In this document: in pieces, positions 1 to 6,466 of the stretch | Layout: each line of letters opens with the position of its first letter | Numbering within the stretch: position 1 is the stretch's first letter | Assembly (NCBI GenBank): GCA_903904765.1 | Contig: CAIVEA010000269.1 | Location: 1-10,936 of the forward strand | Length of the DNA stretch: 10,936 nt | Origin: an uncultured Chloroflexota bacterium | GTDB taxonomy: Bacteria > Chloroflexota > Anaerolineae > Aggregatilineales > Phototrophicaceae | Direction: 5' to 3' | Program-made: the position numbers and the translations under genes | The notes under the pieces: generated by a model | Seen by the model: the letters and a program-made list of their open reading frames with translations, nothing else | Database searches by the model: none | What the model was told of the DNA's origin: nothing

Positions 1-30
1 CCGCCCGCGCCGCCCGCGCCGCCCGCGCCG
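1..30. repeat. 9-bp tandem repeat (Gly-Ala-Gly codons)
   Basis: The unit CCGCCCGCG occurs three times in a row and may continue past the left edge. On the minus strand it encodes repeating Gly-Ala-Gly, the far end of the glycine-rich tail of the repeat protein. Such GC-rich short repeats are prone to slippage and assembly collapse. Confidence 0.85.
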
Positions 31-1496
31 CCTGAACCGCCAGCGCCCGTGCCACCTGCGCCACCTGAACCACCTGCACCCGTGCCACCTGCGCCACCTG
101 AACCGCCAGCACCCGTGCCACCTGCGCCACCTGAACCACCTGCACCCGTGCCACCTGCGCCACCTGCGCCACCTGAACCACCACCACCCGAACCGCCTGC
201 GCCGCCTGAACCTGCGCCGCCCTGAAACAACCCTTCAATGAAAGAGTTATCCGGTATCTCCATCCACCCACTATCGTTAAACAATTGATCCAACAACGGC
301 AGTTGCAGGTTATTCCCACCCAACACGCCGTTCGCATTGTTTGTACTATCCGCACCGGACGGCACCGGGGCGTTCTGCCCACCCGTTTGTGTTTGTCCGG
401 GAGACGAACCCGCTGCCAGCGCCGCAATCAGCGCCTGCCCATCCGCAGAATTCGGGCCTATACCCGCGTCGGTGAGCGCCTCTTGGACAGTCTCGCCACG
501 CGCCAGCGCAGCCAAAAGTTGTTGGACAGGAGATGAGGGTGTGGTTTGCCCGCCCGGCTGTGTTTGTCCGGGAGACGAACCCGCTGCCAGCGCCGCAATC
601 AGCGCCTGCCCATCCGCAGAATTCGGGTCTATACCCGCGTTGGCGAGTATCTCTTGGGGATTCTCGCCACTCGCCAGCGCAGCCAAAAGTTGTTGAGCAG
701 GAGATAAGGGAACGTCCTGCGCGTTCTGTAGTATCTGCCCGCCCGGCTGTGTTTGCGCGGGAGGCACCATCCCCGGAACATTTCCTCCCCCGGTCTGAGC
801 CATCCCGGACGGATTCGCACCATCACCGGGTACGACTGCAAGAGGATTAGCGGGGGGCGCAGACGAAGTCAGCGCCATCGTCAGTGACTCAATCAACGTC
901 TGCCCTGTTGTGGAAGTGGGGTCTATACCCGCATCCTGTAGCAGCTGTGCCAGCCTTTCGTCATTCGACTGCGAATCGGTAGAAGGCACAGACTGATTCT
1001 GTGCCTTCAGCAGCGAATCAACCAGTTTCTGACCTTGTGCGGAAGTGGGATCTATACCCGCATCCTTGAGCAACTTCTCTACAGCCGCCCTATCCAGTAC
1101 GGTAGAAGTAGGCTCTTGCTGTCCTGAATTACCGGGCGATAGCGGTTGTGGTTGTGGAGGTAGCGGTTGCGCGGATAATGCGCTCCCATACAAATTCTGA
1201 ATCTGCTGTGCGCTGAGTGCGACAGGCGGTGCAGGCGGTTGTTGAAACGTATTGATGAGGATGAACGTCTGCGAAGGTTGATTGATAAGGATACCGCCGT
1301 TGCCAGTGTTAATCACGATTTGCCCTACCGAGCCGTCCCTATCGGGGAGGAGTTCCACCGAATTTTGCCCATTGGCTGTAGTTGTAGGAGTATTTCCGTC
1401 AGTCCCATTTGATTGGGCAACTGTCACGGAAAGATGGGGCGGCGCAAACAGAACGAAGCAGAAAACCATGAGGATTGCAAACATCAGGCGCTTCAT
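1..1496 (-). CDS. Secreted repeat protein with glycine-rich tail (C-terminus beyond window)
   Basis: The frame is open without a stop from ATG at 1496 to the left edge, giving 498 visible codons; the C-terminus is missing. The N-terminus is a clear Sec signal peptide (MKR, then about 15 hydrophobic residues, likely cut near A27), so the protein is exported. Residues 30-130 are low-complexity and rich in Q, P, T and N. Four helical-looking units follow, each with the core AGI(D/G)P(T/N)S followed by GQ and a hydrophobic stretch, at about 145, 188, 286 and 343; the last two are nearly identical 57-residue blocks. Residues 360-425 form a linker, and from 426 on the chain is almost only G, A, S and T. 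The ribosome site is AGAAGG, 7 bases before ATG. I recognise no family; a surface or matrix structural role is a guess. The frame and repeat periodicity make the gene itself secure. Confidence 0.8.
   Translation of the reverse strand, partial: MKRLMFAILMVFCFVLFAPPHLSVTVAQSNGTDGNTPTTTANGQNSVELLPDRDGSVGQIVINTGNGGILINQPSQTFILINTFQQPPAPPVALSAQQIQNLYGSALSAQPLPPQPQPLSPGNSGQQEPTSTVLDRAAVEKLLKDAGIDPTSAQGQKLVDSLLKAQNQSVPSTDSQSNDERLAQLLQDAGIDPTSTTGQTLIESLTMALTSSAPPANPLAVVPGDGANPSGMAQTGGGNVPGMVPPAQTQPGGQILQNAQDVPLSPAQQLLAALASGENPQEILANAGIDPNSADGQALIAALAAGSSPGQTQPGGQTTPSSPVQQLLAALARGETVQEALTDAGIGPNSADGQALIAALAAGSSPGQTQTGGQNAPVPSGADSTNNANGVLGGNNLQLPLLDQLFNDSGWMEIPDNSFIEGLFQGGAGSGGAGGSGGGGSGGAGGAGGTGAGGSGGAGGTGAGGSGGAGGTGAGGSGGAGGTGAGGSGGAGGAGGAG
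49..180. repeat. 33-bp coding minisatellite, four copies
   Basis: A 33-base unit starts with GTGCCACCTGCGCCACCTGA at 49, 82, 115 and 148. Copies differ at a few third-codon positions (for example CCACCT versus CCGCCA), and the last copy contains an extra internal 9-base step. On the minus strand each unit encodes 11 residues of G, A, S and T. Because the unit length is a multiple of three, copy-number change lengthens or shortens the tail without breaking the frame. Confidence 0.9.
378..719. repeat. 171-bp tandem duplication in the secreted repeat gene
   Basis: Bases 378-548 and 549-719 are two adjacent copies of a 171-base unit. The block GTTTGTCCGGGAGACGAACC occurs at 391 and again at 562, exactly 171 bases later, and about 60 bases around it are identical. 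Most differences lie in the half encoding the variable segment before AGI(D/G)PNS. Each copy encodes a 57-residue block with the core LLAALA, AGI(D/G)PNSADGQALIAALA and GSSPGQTQ. The near identity suggests a recent duplication; two older, diverged units of the same type lie upstream in the gene. Confidence 0.9.
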
Positions 1497-1598
1497 CAGA
1501 AGACCTTCTTCAGTATTCAGGTGTACTACTCTCCTTAGCGTATATCCAGAGGGGCGTAATGGGGCGTTAAGGTTGTTTGGTTAGATGAAATAAACTTT

Positions 1599-1624
1599 CC
1601 CCTATCCAGCACGCCGGACAGGGG
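1599..1624 (-). terminator. Possible terminator after the dehydrogenase gene
   Basis: On the minus strand CCCCTGTCC and GGATAGGGG can pair over nine positions (one G-U) around an 8-base loop, 34 bases past the stop codon of the dehydrogenase. The following bases, AAAGTTTATTTC, are only moderately U-rich, so termination is plausible but not certain. The hairpin is flanked by GGTGAGG, like the other intergenic hairpin near 2905. Confidence 0.45.
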
Positions 1625-1658
1625 AAGGTGAGGTTTTTCGTGCGAAAATGCAGATGAC

Positions 1659-2738
1659 TTACTGACCGAGCGAGTCCCATACTTCCAGTTTGCCCTGCAC
1701 GCGCCGGATGACCTCATCGGTAAATCCGGTGGTGCTGGCAGAGCCGCCGAGATCGGTGGTACGGATACCGTTCTGCACCGCCTCCAGCGTGGCCTCGTAG
1801 ATGGCGCGGCTGGCGCGGGTGGCGGCCTCAGTGCGGGCATAGCGCAGCACAGCCGCACCTGCCAGAATCATCGCCATCGGGTTGGCGATGTTCTTCCCTT
1901 GCAAGCTGGGCGCAGTCCCATGCGGGGCTTCGGTCAGCGCTACCTTCACCTCGAAATCCGAGTCGAAGCTGAAAATGACCGATTCTGCGCCGGCAATCGT
2001 ACCAAACATCTTCATCACCAGATCACTCAGGTTGTCGCCGTCGCGGTTCAGCGCCGGAATCACCAGCGATTCGCCGCTGGTTTCCAGCAGCAGCGCATAG
2101 GTGGCATCAATCAACTGCGGATCATACGGCACATCGGGATGGCGCAGATGAGCCGCGTCCATCTCCTCTTTGAACATGCCTTCGTAGATCGGGCTGACGG
2201 TGTACTTGGGGCCACCGAACACTTTGGCATTGTTGCGCTTGGCATAGCGGAAGGTGAACTCCGCCACAGCGCGGCAGGTGCGGCGGCTGAGGCGGCGGGT
2301 GCTGTAGGCGATCTCGTCCAGCCCTTCACCTTCGCGCCATTCTTTAGCGTTGTACTCGCCATCCACCGCCATACGCACCACCGCAATCGGCGCATGTACG
2401 CCGGCCAACGGGCGAATGGAGGGGATGCGGCGGCCTGTCCGCAGGATGACCTGCCCGTCCACCAGTTCGCGCAGCAAGGCATTCGGGCTGCCCACATCGT
2501 CAGGGTTGCCGGGGGTGATGGTGGCGGCCTTGATGCCCAGCCCGGTCTCCAGAATACGCGCTGCCGCCTGATGAACCACCTGATTCTTGGTGGCGCGGCG
2601 GTTTTCAAGCGACAGGTCGAAGGTTTCAAACTTCACCGGGCAGCGGGTCACGCTGGGGTCAATGACGCGCAGCGCCTCGTCCAGCAATTCTTGCCCGGTC
2701 TGGTCGCCCTTCAGGACAACGATAGTACGTTCATTCAT
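1659..2738 (-). CDS. Isocitrate/isopropylmalate dehydrogenase family protein (isocitrate dehydrogenase-like)
   Basis: This 359-residue cytosolic enzyme belongs to the metal-dependent beta-decarboxylating dehydrogenases; the likely reaction is oxidative decarboxylation of isocitrate to 2-oxoglutarate. Aligned by eye with eukaryotic-type isocitrate dehydrogenase (human IDH1), every key residue is present: S84, N86, R90, R100 and R122 for isocitrate (S94, N96, R100, R109, R132), Y129 (Y139), K178 in PKYT (K212), and metal ligands D211, D235 and D239 (D252, D275, D279). The NADP-binding R-H pair after HGT is replaced by S278-L279, so NAD may be the cofactor (inference). The N-terminus (GDQTGQE) and the stretch 273-300 (HGTAP, IANPMA) look more like type I isocitrate or isopropylmalate dehydrogenases, and 359 residues is short for type II. 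Start ATG at 2738 is preceded by GAGG. No leu genes are nearby, against a leucine role. Confidence 0.88.
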   Translation of the reverse strand: MNERTIVVLKGDQTGQELLDEALRVIDPSVTRCPVKFETFDLSLENRRATKNQVVHQAAARILETGLGIKAATITPGNPDDVGSPNALLRELVDGQVILRTGRRIPSIRPLAGVHAPIAVVRMAVDGEYNAKEWREGEGLDEIAYSTRRLSRRTCRAVAEFTFRYAKRNNAKVFGGPKYTVSPIYEGMFKEEMDAAHLRHPDVPYDPQLIDATYALLLETSGESLVIPALNRDGDNLSDLVMKMFGTIAGAESVIFSFDSDFEVKVALTEAPHGTAPSLQGKNIANPMAMILAGAAVLRYARTEAATRASRAIYEATLEAVQNGIRTTDLGGSASTTGFTDEVIRRVQGKLEVWDSLGQ

Positions 2739-2832
2739 GAGCAGACAGCCTCGTTAGGACTTGTGTTGTAATGGATATGATTATTCTACGGCACGAAACG
2801 CCCTGAAAGAACACCCGAATTATGGGTGCGCT

Positions 2833-2911
2833 CCTCACCTCCGACACTTCTCCCTCTGGAAAAAGGGAGTCAGAATCCCTTATCCCCCCGAGAGGGTATC
2901 AAACGTGAGGT
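2833..2911. repeat. Imperfect intergenic inverted repeat
   Basis: The 180-base gap between the reductase and dehydrogenase genes contains a long imperfect palindrome: CCTCAC and TCTCCCTCT on the left face GAGAGGGT and GTGAGG on the right. The centre holds the terminator hairpin. Its pyrimidine-rich style (CTCACC, CTCCCTCT) resembles dispersed intergenic repeats of some bacteria, and the hairpins at 1599-1624 and 9461-9480 have a similar look. No mobile function is visible. Confidence 0.4.
2858..2881 (-). terminator. Intrinsic terminator of the usp-reductase operon
   Basis: On the minus strand AAGGGA and TCCCTT pair around a 7-base loop, and the stem runs directly into TTT, about 40 bases past the reductase stop codon. 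It lies inside a larger imperfect inverted repeat (2833-2911) with CCTCAC and GTGAGG at its ends. Confidence 0.5.
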
Positions 2912-2918
2912 TCTGGAC

Positions 2919-4031
2919 TCAGCCGCCTGCCGGATGCGGCGACCATGTGCGGCGGTTGGCCTGCGCCCGTTCGCGCACCGCCGCGATCTGCGCCGGAGTC
3001 ACCTCGGCCTCGAAGCTGCGGAAGCCAGACAAGCGGAAACCGTGCCGTGCCGCGATCCCGCCAATTTCGGCGGCCTGCGCCTCACTGATGTTCTTGCCGA
3101 TGGTGTAATCCTCATAGCGACCTTCCAGCGCCAACGCCATGGTCTCCGCCATGCAAGCGTAGGCCATGCGCGGAGGGAAGCCGAAGTTGAAGCCGAAATC
3201 CACCGGCCCCGGCACTTCAATCATGCCACCTTCGATCACCAGCACATCATCGCGCACCGCCGCCACCAGTTTAGACACATCACGCGGGCGGGCGACATCG
3301 CACACCACCGCCCCCGGTTTCAGATGTTCGGGATAAATCACCTCATGCACGGCGCTCGTCACCGTCAGAATCAGGTCGGCATCATTAATGGCGCTCATCT
3401 CGGTATGGATGCTGACCTGCGCCCCGCGCCCTTCGCATTCCTCGCGCAGCGCCTCCAGCGCGTCTGTGCGGCGGCCTACCAACCGCAGATGTCCACAATC
3501 GTGGGCGAGCAGTTGGGCGCAGGTTTTGCCAATTGCGCCCGTCGCCCCCACCACCGCCACTACCGCCGAGGCGAGAGGGATGTCCATCGTGCGGGCGGCC
3601 TCGCGGATGGCCTCCACCGCCATTGTGATCGTGTAGCTATCGCCGGTGGTGACGGGCATTTCGAGGCGCTCTGCAATCGTCACGCCCGCATCCCCCACCA
3701 CCGAGGTATACGCGCCCAAACCGAGGATGCGTGCCCCCAATTCGTGCGCCATCTGCCCGCAGGCCACGATTTTGCGGTAGGCCACTTCCACCGGAACGGA
3801 CATCATGGTGGGCGGCGTGAACGGGCAGGCGATCAGCCAGCCGCGCAGTTCGCGCCCCGTGCTGACGGACACAATTCCCTTCACTTCCGACAGGTAGACG
3901 GGCGGGAAGTAGCGCGAGAAAAAGTTGATCTGCCCCTCGGTCAGAATTTTGCCGAGCAGTGGGAATTTGCGGGCGACATCCCGCTTGATCTGAATCGGAT
4001 GGATGATGAAAGCGAACGTGTCATCGGTCAA
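2919..4031 (-). CDS. Long-chain acyl-ACP reductase-like protein (fatty aldehyde-forming)
   Basis: The 370-residue protein aligns by eye along its length with cyanobacterial acyl-ACP reductase (341 residues), which reduces fatty acyl-ACP to aldehyde with NADPH through an acyl-cysteine. Visible correspondences are the N-terminus (IIHPIQIKRDVARKF versus LIGHLTSLEQARDVSRRM), LGLGAYTS (ALGGFTS) at 103-110, TTGDSYT (TTGNTHT) at 128-134, the nucleotide loop VVGATGAIG at 160-168, EGG near 267 (NGG), and C293 in YACMAET, matching catalytic C294 in FACFAEA. ARHGF at 328-332 is also shared. About 30 extra residues follow the family's usual end. Start is TTG at 4031 with AAGGA 8 bases upstream; it fits the family N-terminus. 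The gene starts 11 bases after the usp stop, so the two are coupled. No aldehyde-deformylating oxygenase is in view. An automatic pipeline might call it a shikimate dehydrogenase-like or Rossmann protein; chain-length specificity is unknown. Confidence 0.75.
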   Translation of the reverse strand: MTDDTFAFIIHPIQIKRDVARKFPLLGKILTEGQINFFSRYFPPVYLSEVKGIVSVSTGRELRGWLIACPFTPPTMMSVPVEVAYRKIVACGQMAHELGARILGLGAYTSVVGDAGVTIAERLEMPVTTGDSYTITMAVEAIREAARTMDIPLASAVVAVVGATGAIGKTCAQLLAHDCGHLRLVGRRTDALEALREECEGRGAQVSIHTEMSAINDADLILTVTSAVHEVIYPEHLKPGAVVCDVARPRDVSKLVAAVRDDVLVIEGGMIEVPGPVDFGFNFGFPPRMAYACMAETMALALEGRYEDYTIGKNISEAQAAEIGGIAARHGFRLSGFRSFEAEVTPAQIAAVRERAQANRRTWSPHPAGG

Positions 4032-4042
4032 CGGGGTTATCC

Positions 4043-4495
4043 TTATTCTCGATCGGGGTGGATGAGCAGGACAGGGACGGTCACGCCCTCCATGACCTTG
4101 CTGGCGACGCTGCCGAACAGAAAGCGGGCGATTCCCGTGCGCCCGTGCGTACTCATCACCACCAGATCAATGCCCTCGTCGCGCACATAATCGCAAATCG
4201 CGCTGGCGACAGCCATGCCTTCGATGACGTGCGTCCGCACAGTGATGTCCTCGTTACGCAGTTCCGAACGAACGCCAATTAGCATTTGCTTCACCGTCTC
4301 ACGCAGTTGCTGAATCTGCCCATCCTGCCCCGCCAGCGCAATCTGGTCGGTGTAGTCCGAGGCGGGCGGACGGAACACATGCAACAGAATCAGTTCAGAG
4401 TCGTTGGCGCGGGCAATATCTACCGCATGTGGGACGGCGCGGCGCGACCACCCCGAACCATCTACCGGAACAAGAATTTTCTTGTAGCGTCCCAT
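4043..4495 (-). CDS. Universal stress protein (UspA family)
   Basis: This is a 150-residue single-domain UspA protein, a cytosolic nucleotide-binding alpha/beta fold usually induced by starvation or stress. The start ILVPVDGS carries the adenine-site aspartate D12. The C-terminal half has the ATP-binding pattern G-x2-G, nine residues, G-S: HGRTG at 117-121 and FGS at 127-129, followed by the usual VPVLLI strand. It is therefore of the ATP-binding class. The ribosome site AGGAGA lies 7 bases before ATG at 4495. It is the first gene of an operon with the acyl-ACP-reductase-like gene: its stop codon TAA overlaps that gene's ribosome site. This suggests the pair acts under the same condition, though no direct link is known to me. 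Confidence 0.95.
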   Translation of the reverse strand: MGRYKKILVPVDGSGWSRRAVPHAVDIARANDSELILLHVFRPPASDYTDQIALAGQDGQIQQLRETVKQMLIGVRSELRNEDITVRTHVIEGMAVASAICDYVRDEGIDLVVMSTHGRTGIARFLFGSVASKVMEGVTVPVLLIHPDRE

Positions 4496-4582
4496 GCGAT
4501 TTCTCCTGTGTATGCGAACGCCTTGATTCTACTCTATTTTATGGCAGACCTCACTTTATGTTTCGGCTTTTCCCGCTTCCGG

Positions 4583-4610
4583 TTGATCTTCAGCCAACAC
4601 GGTGTAGACT
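4583..4610 (+). promoter_or_regulatory. Candidate promoter of the M42 peptidase gene
   Basis: TTGATC and TAGACT are spaced by 16 bases in the divergent gap, about 68 bases before the proposed peptidase start. Each box matches four of six consensus positions. This is a weak call by eye; the rest of the 182-base gap holds nothing else I can name. Confidence 0.3.
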
Positions 4611-4677
4611 CAAGGCTGTGAATAAAGTCATGTGCGGTGCGCCGCAGCGATTCAGGTTAACCATGGGAGCGAATAGC

Positions 4678-5685
4678 GTGAAAGAACTCATTCAAAAACT
4701 GGTTGAGGCGTGGGGGCCATCGGGCTACGAACATCAGGTGCGCCAGTTAATCCAGAACGAAGTGCGCGATCTGGCCGACGAAGTGACCGTAGACCCGCTG
4801 GGCAACCTGATCTGTCGCCTCGGCAACAGCGGCCCGAAAGTGATGGTCGCCACCCACATGGACGAGATCGGTGTGATGGTGACGTATGCCGAACCGAATA
4901 GCGGCTATCTGCGCTTCACGGGCATCGGCGGCCTGCTGAACACCGTGCTGGCCGGCAGCCGCGTCCGCTTCGAGAACGGCACGGTGGGCGTGATCGGCAT
5001 GCCCGACCCGTTCGGTGCGGGACGCACCACCGCCCCCGAACTGGATGAGTTCTATATTGATGTGAGCGATGGCAGCGGTGTGAATCCCGTCGCCCCCGGC
5101 ACGCCCGCGACTTTCTGGCGGCCTATGGAGACACGCGGCACGCGCCTGATTGCCAAAGCGATGGATGACCGCATCGCCTGTGCGATTGCGATTGAGGCGC
5201 TGCGCCGTTTGAAGGCGCTGAAAAAGAAGGCGCGCCCGAATCAGGTGTATTTCGTGTTCACGGTGCAAGAAGAAGTCGGGCTGCGCGGGGCGCGGACGGC
5301 GGCTTACGGCGTGAACCCGGATGTGGCAGTGGCGCTGGATGTCACCCATACCGGCGACATGATTAAGAACGAGAAGATGGCGATCAAGCTGGGTGGCGGC
5401 GCGGCCATCAAGATTCACGACCCCGGCCTCGTCGTCCCGCCCGCCGTGCGCGACTGGATGGTGGAACGGGCGCAGGCCGACGGCATTCCCTACCAGTTGG
5501 AACTGCTCACGGGCGGCTCGACAGATGCGGCGGCCATTCAGACGGCGCGGGCGGGTGTGCCTAGCGGTTGCATCTCCATCCCCACACGCTTCATCCATAC
5601 CCCCAGCGAAACGGTGGATATGGGCGATATAGAAGCCTGCACGCGCTTGCTGGTGGGCTTGCTCTCCAACCCCGCCCCGTTCTAA
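4678..5685 (+). CDS. M42 family metallopeptidase (glutamyl/deblocking aminopeptidase type)
   Basis: The protein is a dinuclear-metal aminopeptidase of the M42 clan, typically a large tetrahedral cytosolic complex trimming peptides; relatives are often mislabelled cellulase or endoglucanase M. With start at 4678 it has 335 residues, close to the family norm. Visible catalytic elements: H60 and D62 in ATHMDEIG, D163-D164 in AKAMDDRI (bridging aspartate), the catalytic base and ligand E198-E199 in QEEVGLRG, D221 in ALDVT, GGSTDAAAI at 279-287, and H307 in RFIHTPSE. All metal ligands are present, so it should be active. I chose GTG at 4678 because GGGAG lies 8 bases upstream and the family starts with KELIxKL; ATG at 4663 and ATG at 4630 are in frame but have poorer ribosome sites. 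It diverges from the usp operon and has its own terminator. Confidence 0.93.
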   Translation: MKELIQKLVEAWGPSGYEHQVRQLIQNEVRDLADEVTVDPLGNLICRLGNSGPKVMVATHMDEIGVMVTYAEPNSGYLRFTGIGGLLNTVLAGSRVRFENGTVGVIGMPDPFGAGRTTAPELDEFYIDVSDGSGVNPVAPGTPATFWRPMETRGTRLIAKAMDDRIACAIAIEALRRLKALKKKARPNQVYFVFTVQEEVGLRGARTAAYGVNPDVAVALDVTHTGDMIKNEKMAIKLGGGAAIKIHDPGLVVPPAVRDWMVERAQADGIPYQLELLTGGSTDAAAIQTARAGVPSGCISIPTRFIHTPSETVDMGDIEACTRLLVGLLSNPAPF

Positions 5686-5692
5686 CCCTCAC

Positions 5693-5727
5693 AGTCCCCG
5701 CCGCCTTGCTCACAGGCAGCGGGGACT
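5693..5727 (+). terminator. Terminator after the M42 peptidase gene
   Basis: AGTCCCCGC (5693-5701) pairs perfectly with GCGGGGACT (5719-5727), and inner GCC/GGC adds three pairs after a one-base mismatch. The stem starts 8 bases past the stop codon and is followed by only a short TTTA, so strength is uncertain. Confidence 0.6.
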
Positions 5728-5800
5728 TTACCCGCACTCACCGCAGATTGAATATCTGAAGAATCGAACATTGCCGTACAATAAACACAAGCTGACTCGC

Positions 5801-5809
5801 AGGAGGTGA
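5801..5809 (+). promoter_or_regulatory. Ribosome binding site fixing the antitoxin start
   Basis: AGGAGGTGA is a full-length anti-16S match, 5 bases before ATG at 5815. It decides for that ATG over the in-frame GTG at 5806, which lies inside this site. Upstream, TACAAT at 5777-5782 could be a -10 box but has no convincing -35 box at the right distance. Confidence 0.8.
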
Positions 5810-5814
5810 CAGAT

Positions 5815-6033
5815 ATGACCCTGCAAAGTTTATTCGATGAAGTTGAACGCTTGCCTACAGCGGAAAAATGGCGGTTGGTGCGGCATCTGCTGAATAATCT
5901 GGAAGCTGAAGAAAAAGCACCGCTGAGCGAGGATTGGGCGAGCTTTGTCAATCGCATGTACGGCGCATTAGCCGATGACCCCATTGAACGCCCATCACAA
6001 TGGCCTCTCACCGAACGCGATCCGATTGACTGA
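5815..6033 (+). CDS. Antitoxin of a VapC-type toxin-antitoxin pair
   Basis: This 72-residue acidic protein lies directly before a PIN-domain toxin, and its stop codon TGA overlaps the toxin ATG by one base, the usual antitoxin-first arrangement with translational coupling. The N-terminal half (SLFDEVERLP, then a helix EKWRLVRHLLNNLEAEE at 17-33) resembles the short 'LP..E...L...LL..L' segments of many addiction-module antitoxins; the rest (DWASFVNRMYG, then a Pro/Asp tail) should wrap the toxin. I see no AbrB, ribbon-helix-helix or helix-turn-helix motif, so self-repression is not evident. Function rests mainly on position. The pair is visibly richer in A and T than its neighbours, consistent with horizontal transfer. 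Confidence 0.75.
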   Translation: MTLQSLFDEVERLPTAEKWRLVRHLLNNLEAEEKAPLSEDWASFVNRMYGALADDPIERPSQWPLTERDPID

Positions 6034-6449
6034 TGAAATATCTCTTCGACACCAACACCTGCATCCGTTTTATCAATGGACGATCTCCCGGCATCCGGGT
6101 GAAGATGCTCGCTATTGATGACTCCGACATTGGCATCAGCGCCATTGTCCAAGCGGAAATGTTTGCAGGTTCTGCCAAAAGCCAGACACCGCAGCGTTCG
6201 CGTGAAATTCAGGAAGAATTTTTCCGGCGTTTTGAGGTCATCCCATTTGATACACAGTCCGCACGTCTTTATGGAGATATACGCGGACATCTGGAACGAC
6301 AGGGAACACCCATTGGAGGAAATGATATCCTGATTGCAGCGACAGCACTGGCGTATGACCTGATTCTCATTACCCACAACACTCGTGAATTTGGACGTGT
6401 GCCGGATTTGAGGCTGGAGGATTGGGAATTGGACGACACTACTCGTTGA
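6033..6449 (+). CDS. vapC: VapC-type PIN-domain toxin ribonuclease
   Basis: The 138-residue protein has the PIN-domain pattern of a Mg-dependent ribonuclease toxin, which in known members cuts tRNA or rRNA when the antitoxin is lost. The start KYLFDTNTC supplies D6, SAIVQAEMFAG supplies E42, GGNDILIAATAL supplies D98, and the C-terminal THNTREF at 114-120 is the usual fourth motif with N in the last acidic position, common in the family. Length is typical for VapC, and the C-terminal DLRLEDW is also usual. All acidic residues are intact, so it should be active. It overlaps the antitoxin stop by one base and is followed by a strong hairpin. Confidence 0.93.
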   Translation: MKYLFDTNTCIRFINGRSPGIRVKMLAIDDSDIGISAIVQAEMFAGSAKSQTPQRSREIQEEFFRRFEVIPFDTQSARLYGDIRGHLERQGTPIGGNDILIAATALAYDLILITHNTREFGRVPDLRLEDWELDDTTR

Positions 6450-6466
6450 GCCGCATCTTGTAACTA

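Noticed and set aside
49..180. CRISPR-like array
   Set aside because: The 33-base units are contiguous with no spacers and lie in frame inside a coding region.
1899..2771. Long plus-strand open frame of 290 codons opposite the dehydrogenase
   Set aside because: Rich in H, Q, R and A with no motif; it is the antisense shadow of a gene with full active-site conservation.
2783..2811. Promoter of the dehydrogenase gene (TTCTTT, 17 bases, TAGAAT on the minus strand)
   Set aside because: The -35 box is too poor a match to list as a feature; the -10 match alone is not enough.
2826..4190. Plus-strand open frame of 454 codons
   Set aside because: It spans the antisense of the reductase-like gene and part of usp, is very rich in H and R, and has no family motif or ribosome site.
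4429..4677. Longer N-terminus for the M42 peptidase
   Set aside because: The extension crosses the divergent promoter region and the usp start, is not family-like, and lacks a ribosome site; GTG at 4678 has GGGAG and the usual family beginning.
4747..5598. Minus-strand open frame of 283 codons
   Set aside because: Antisense of the M42 peptidase, whose metal ligands are complete; composition is typical of a shadow frame.
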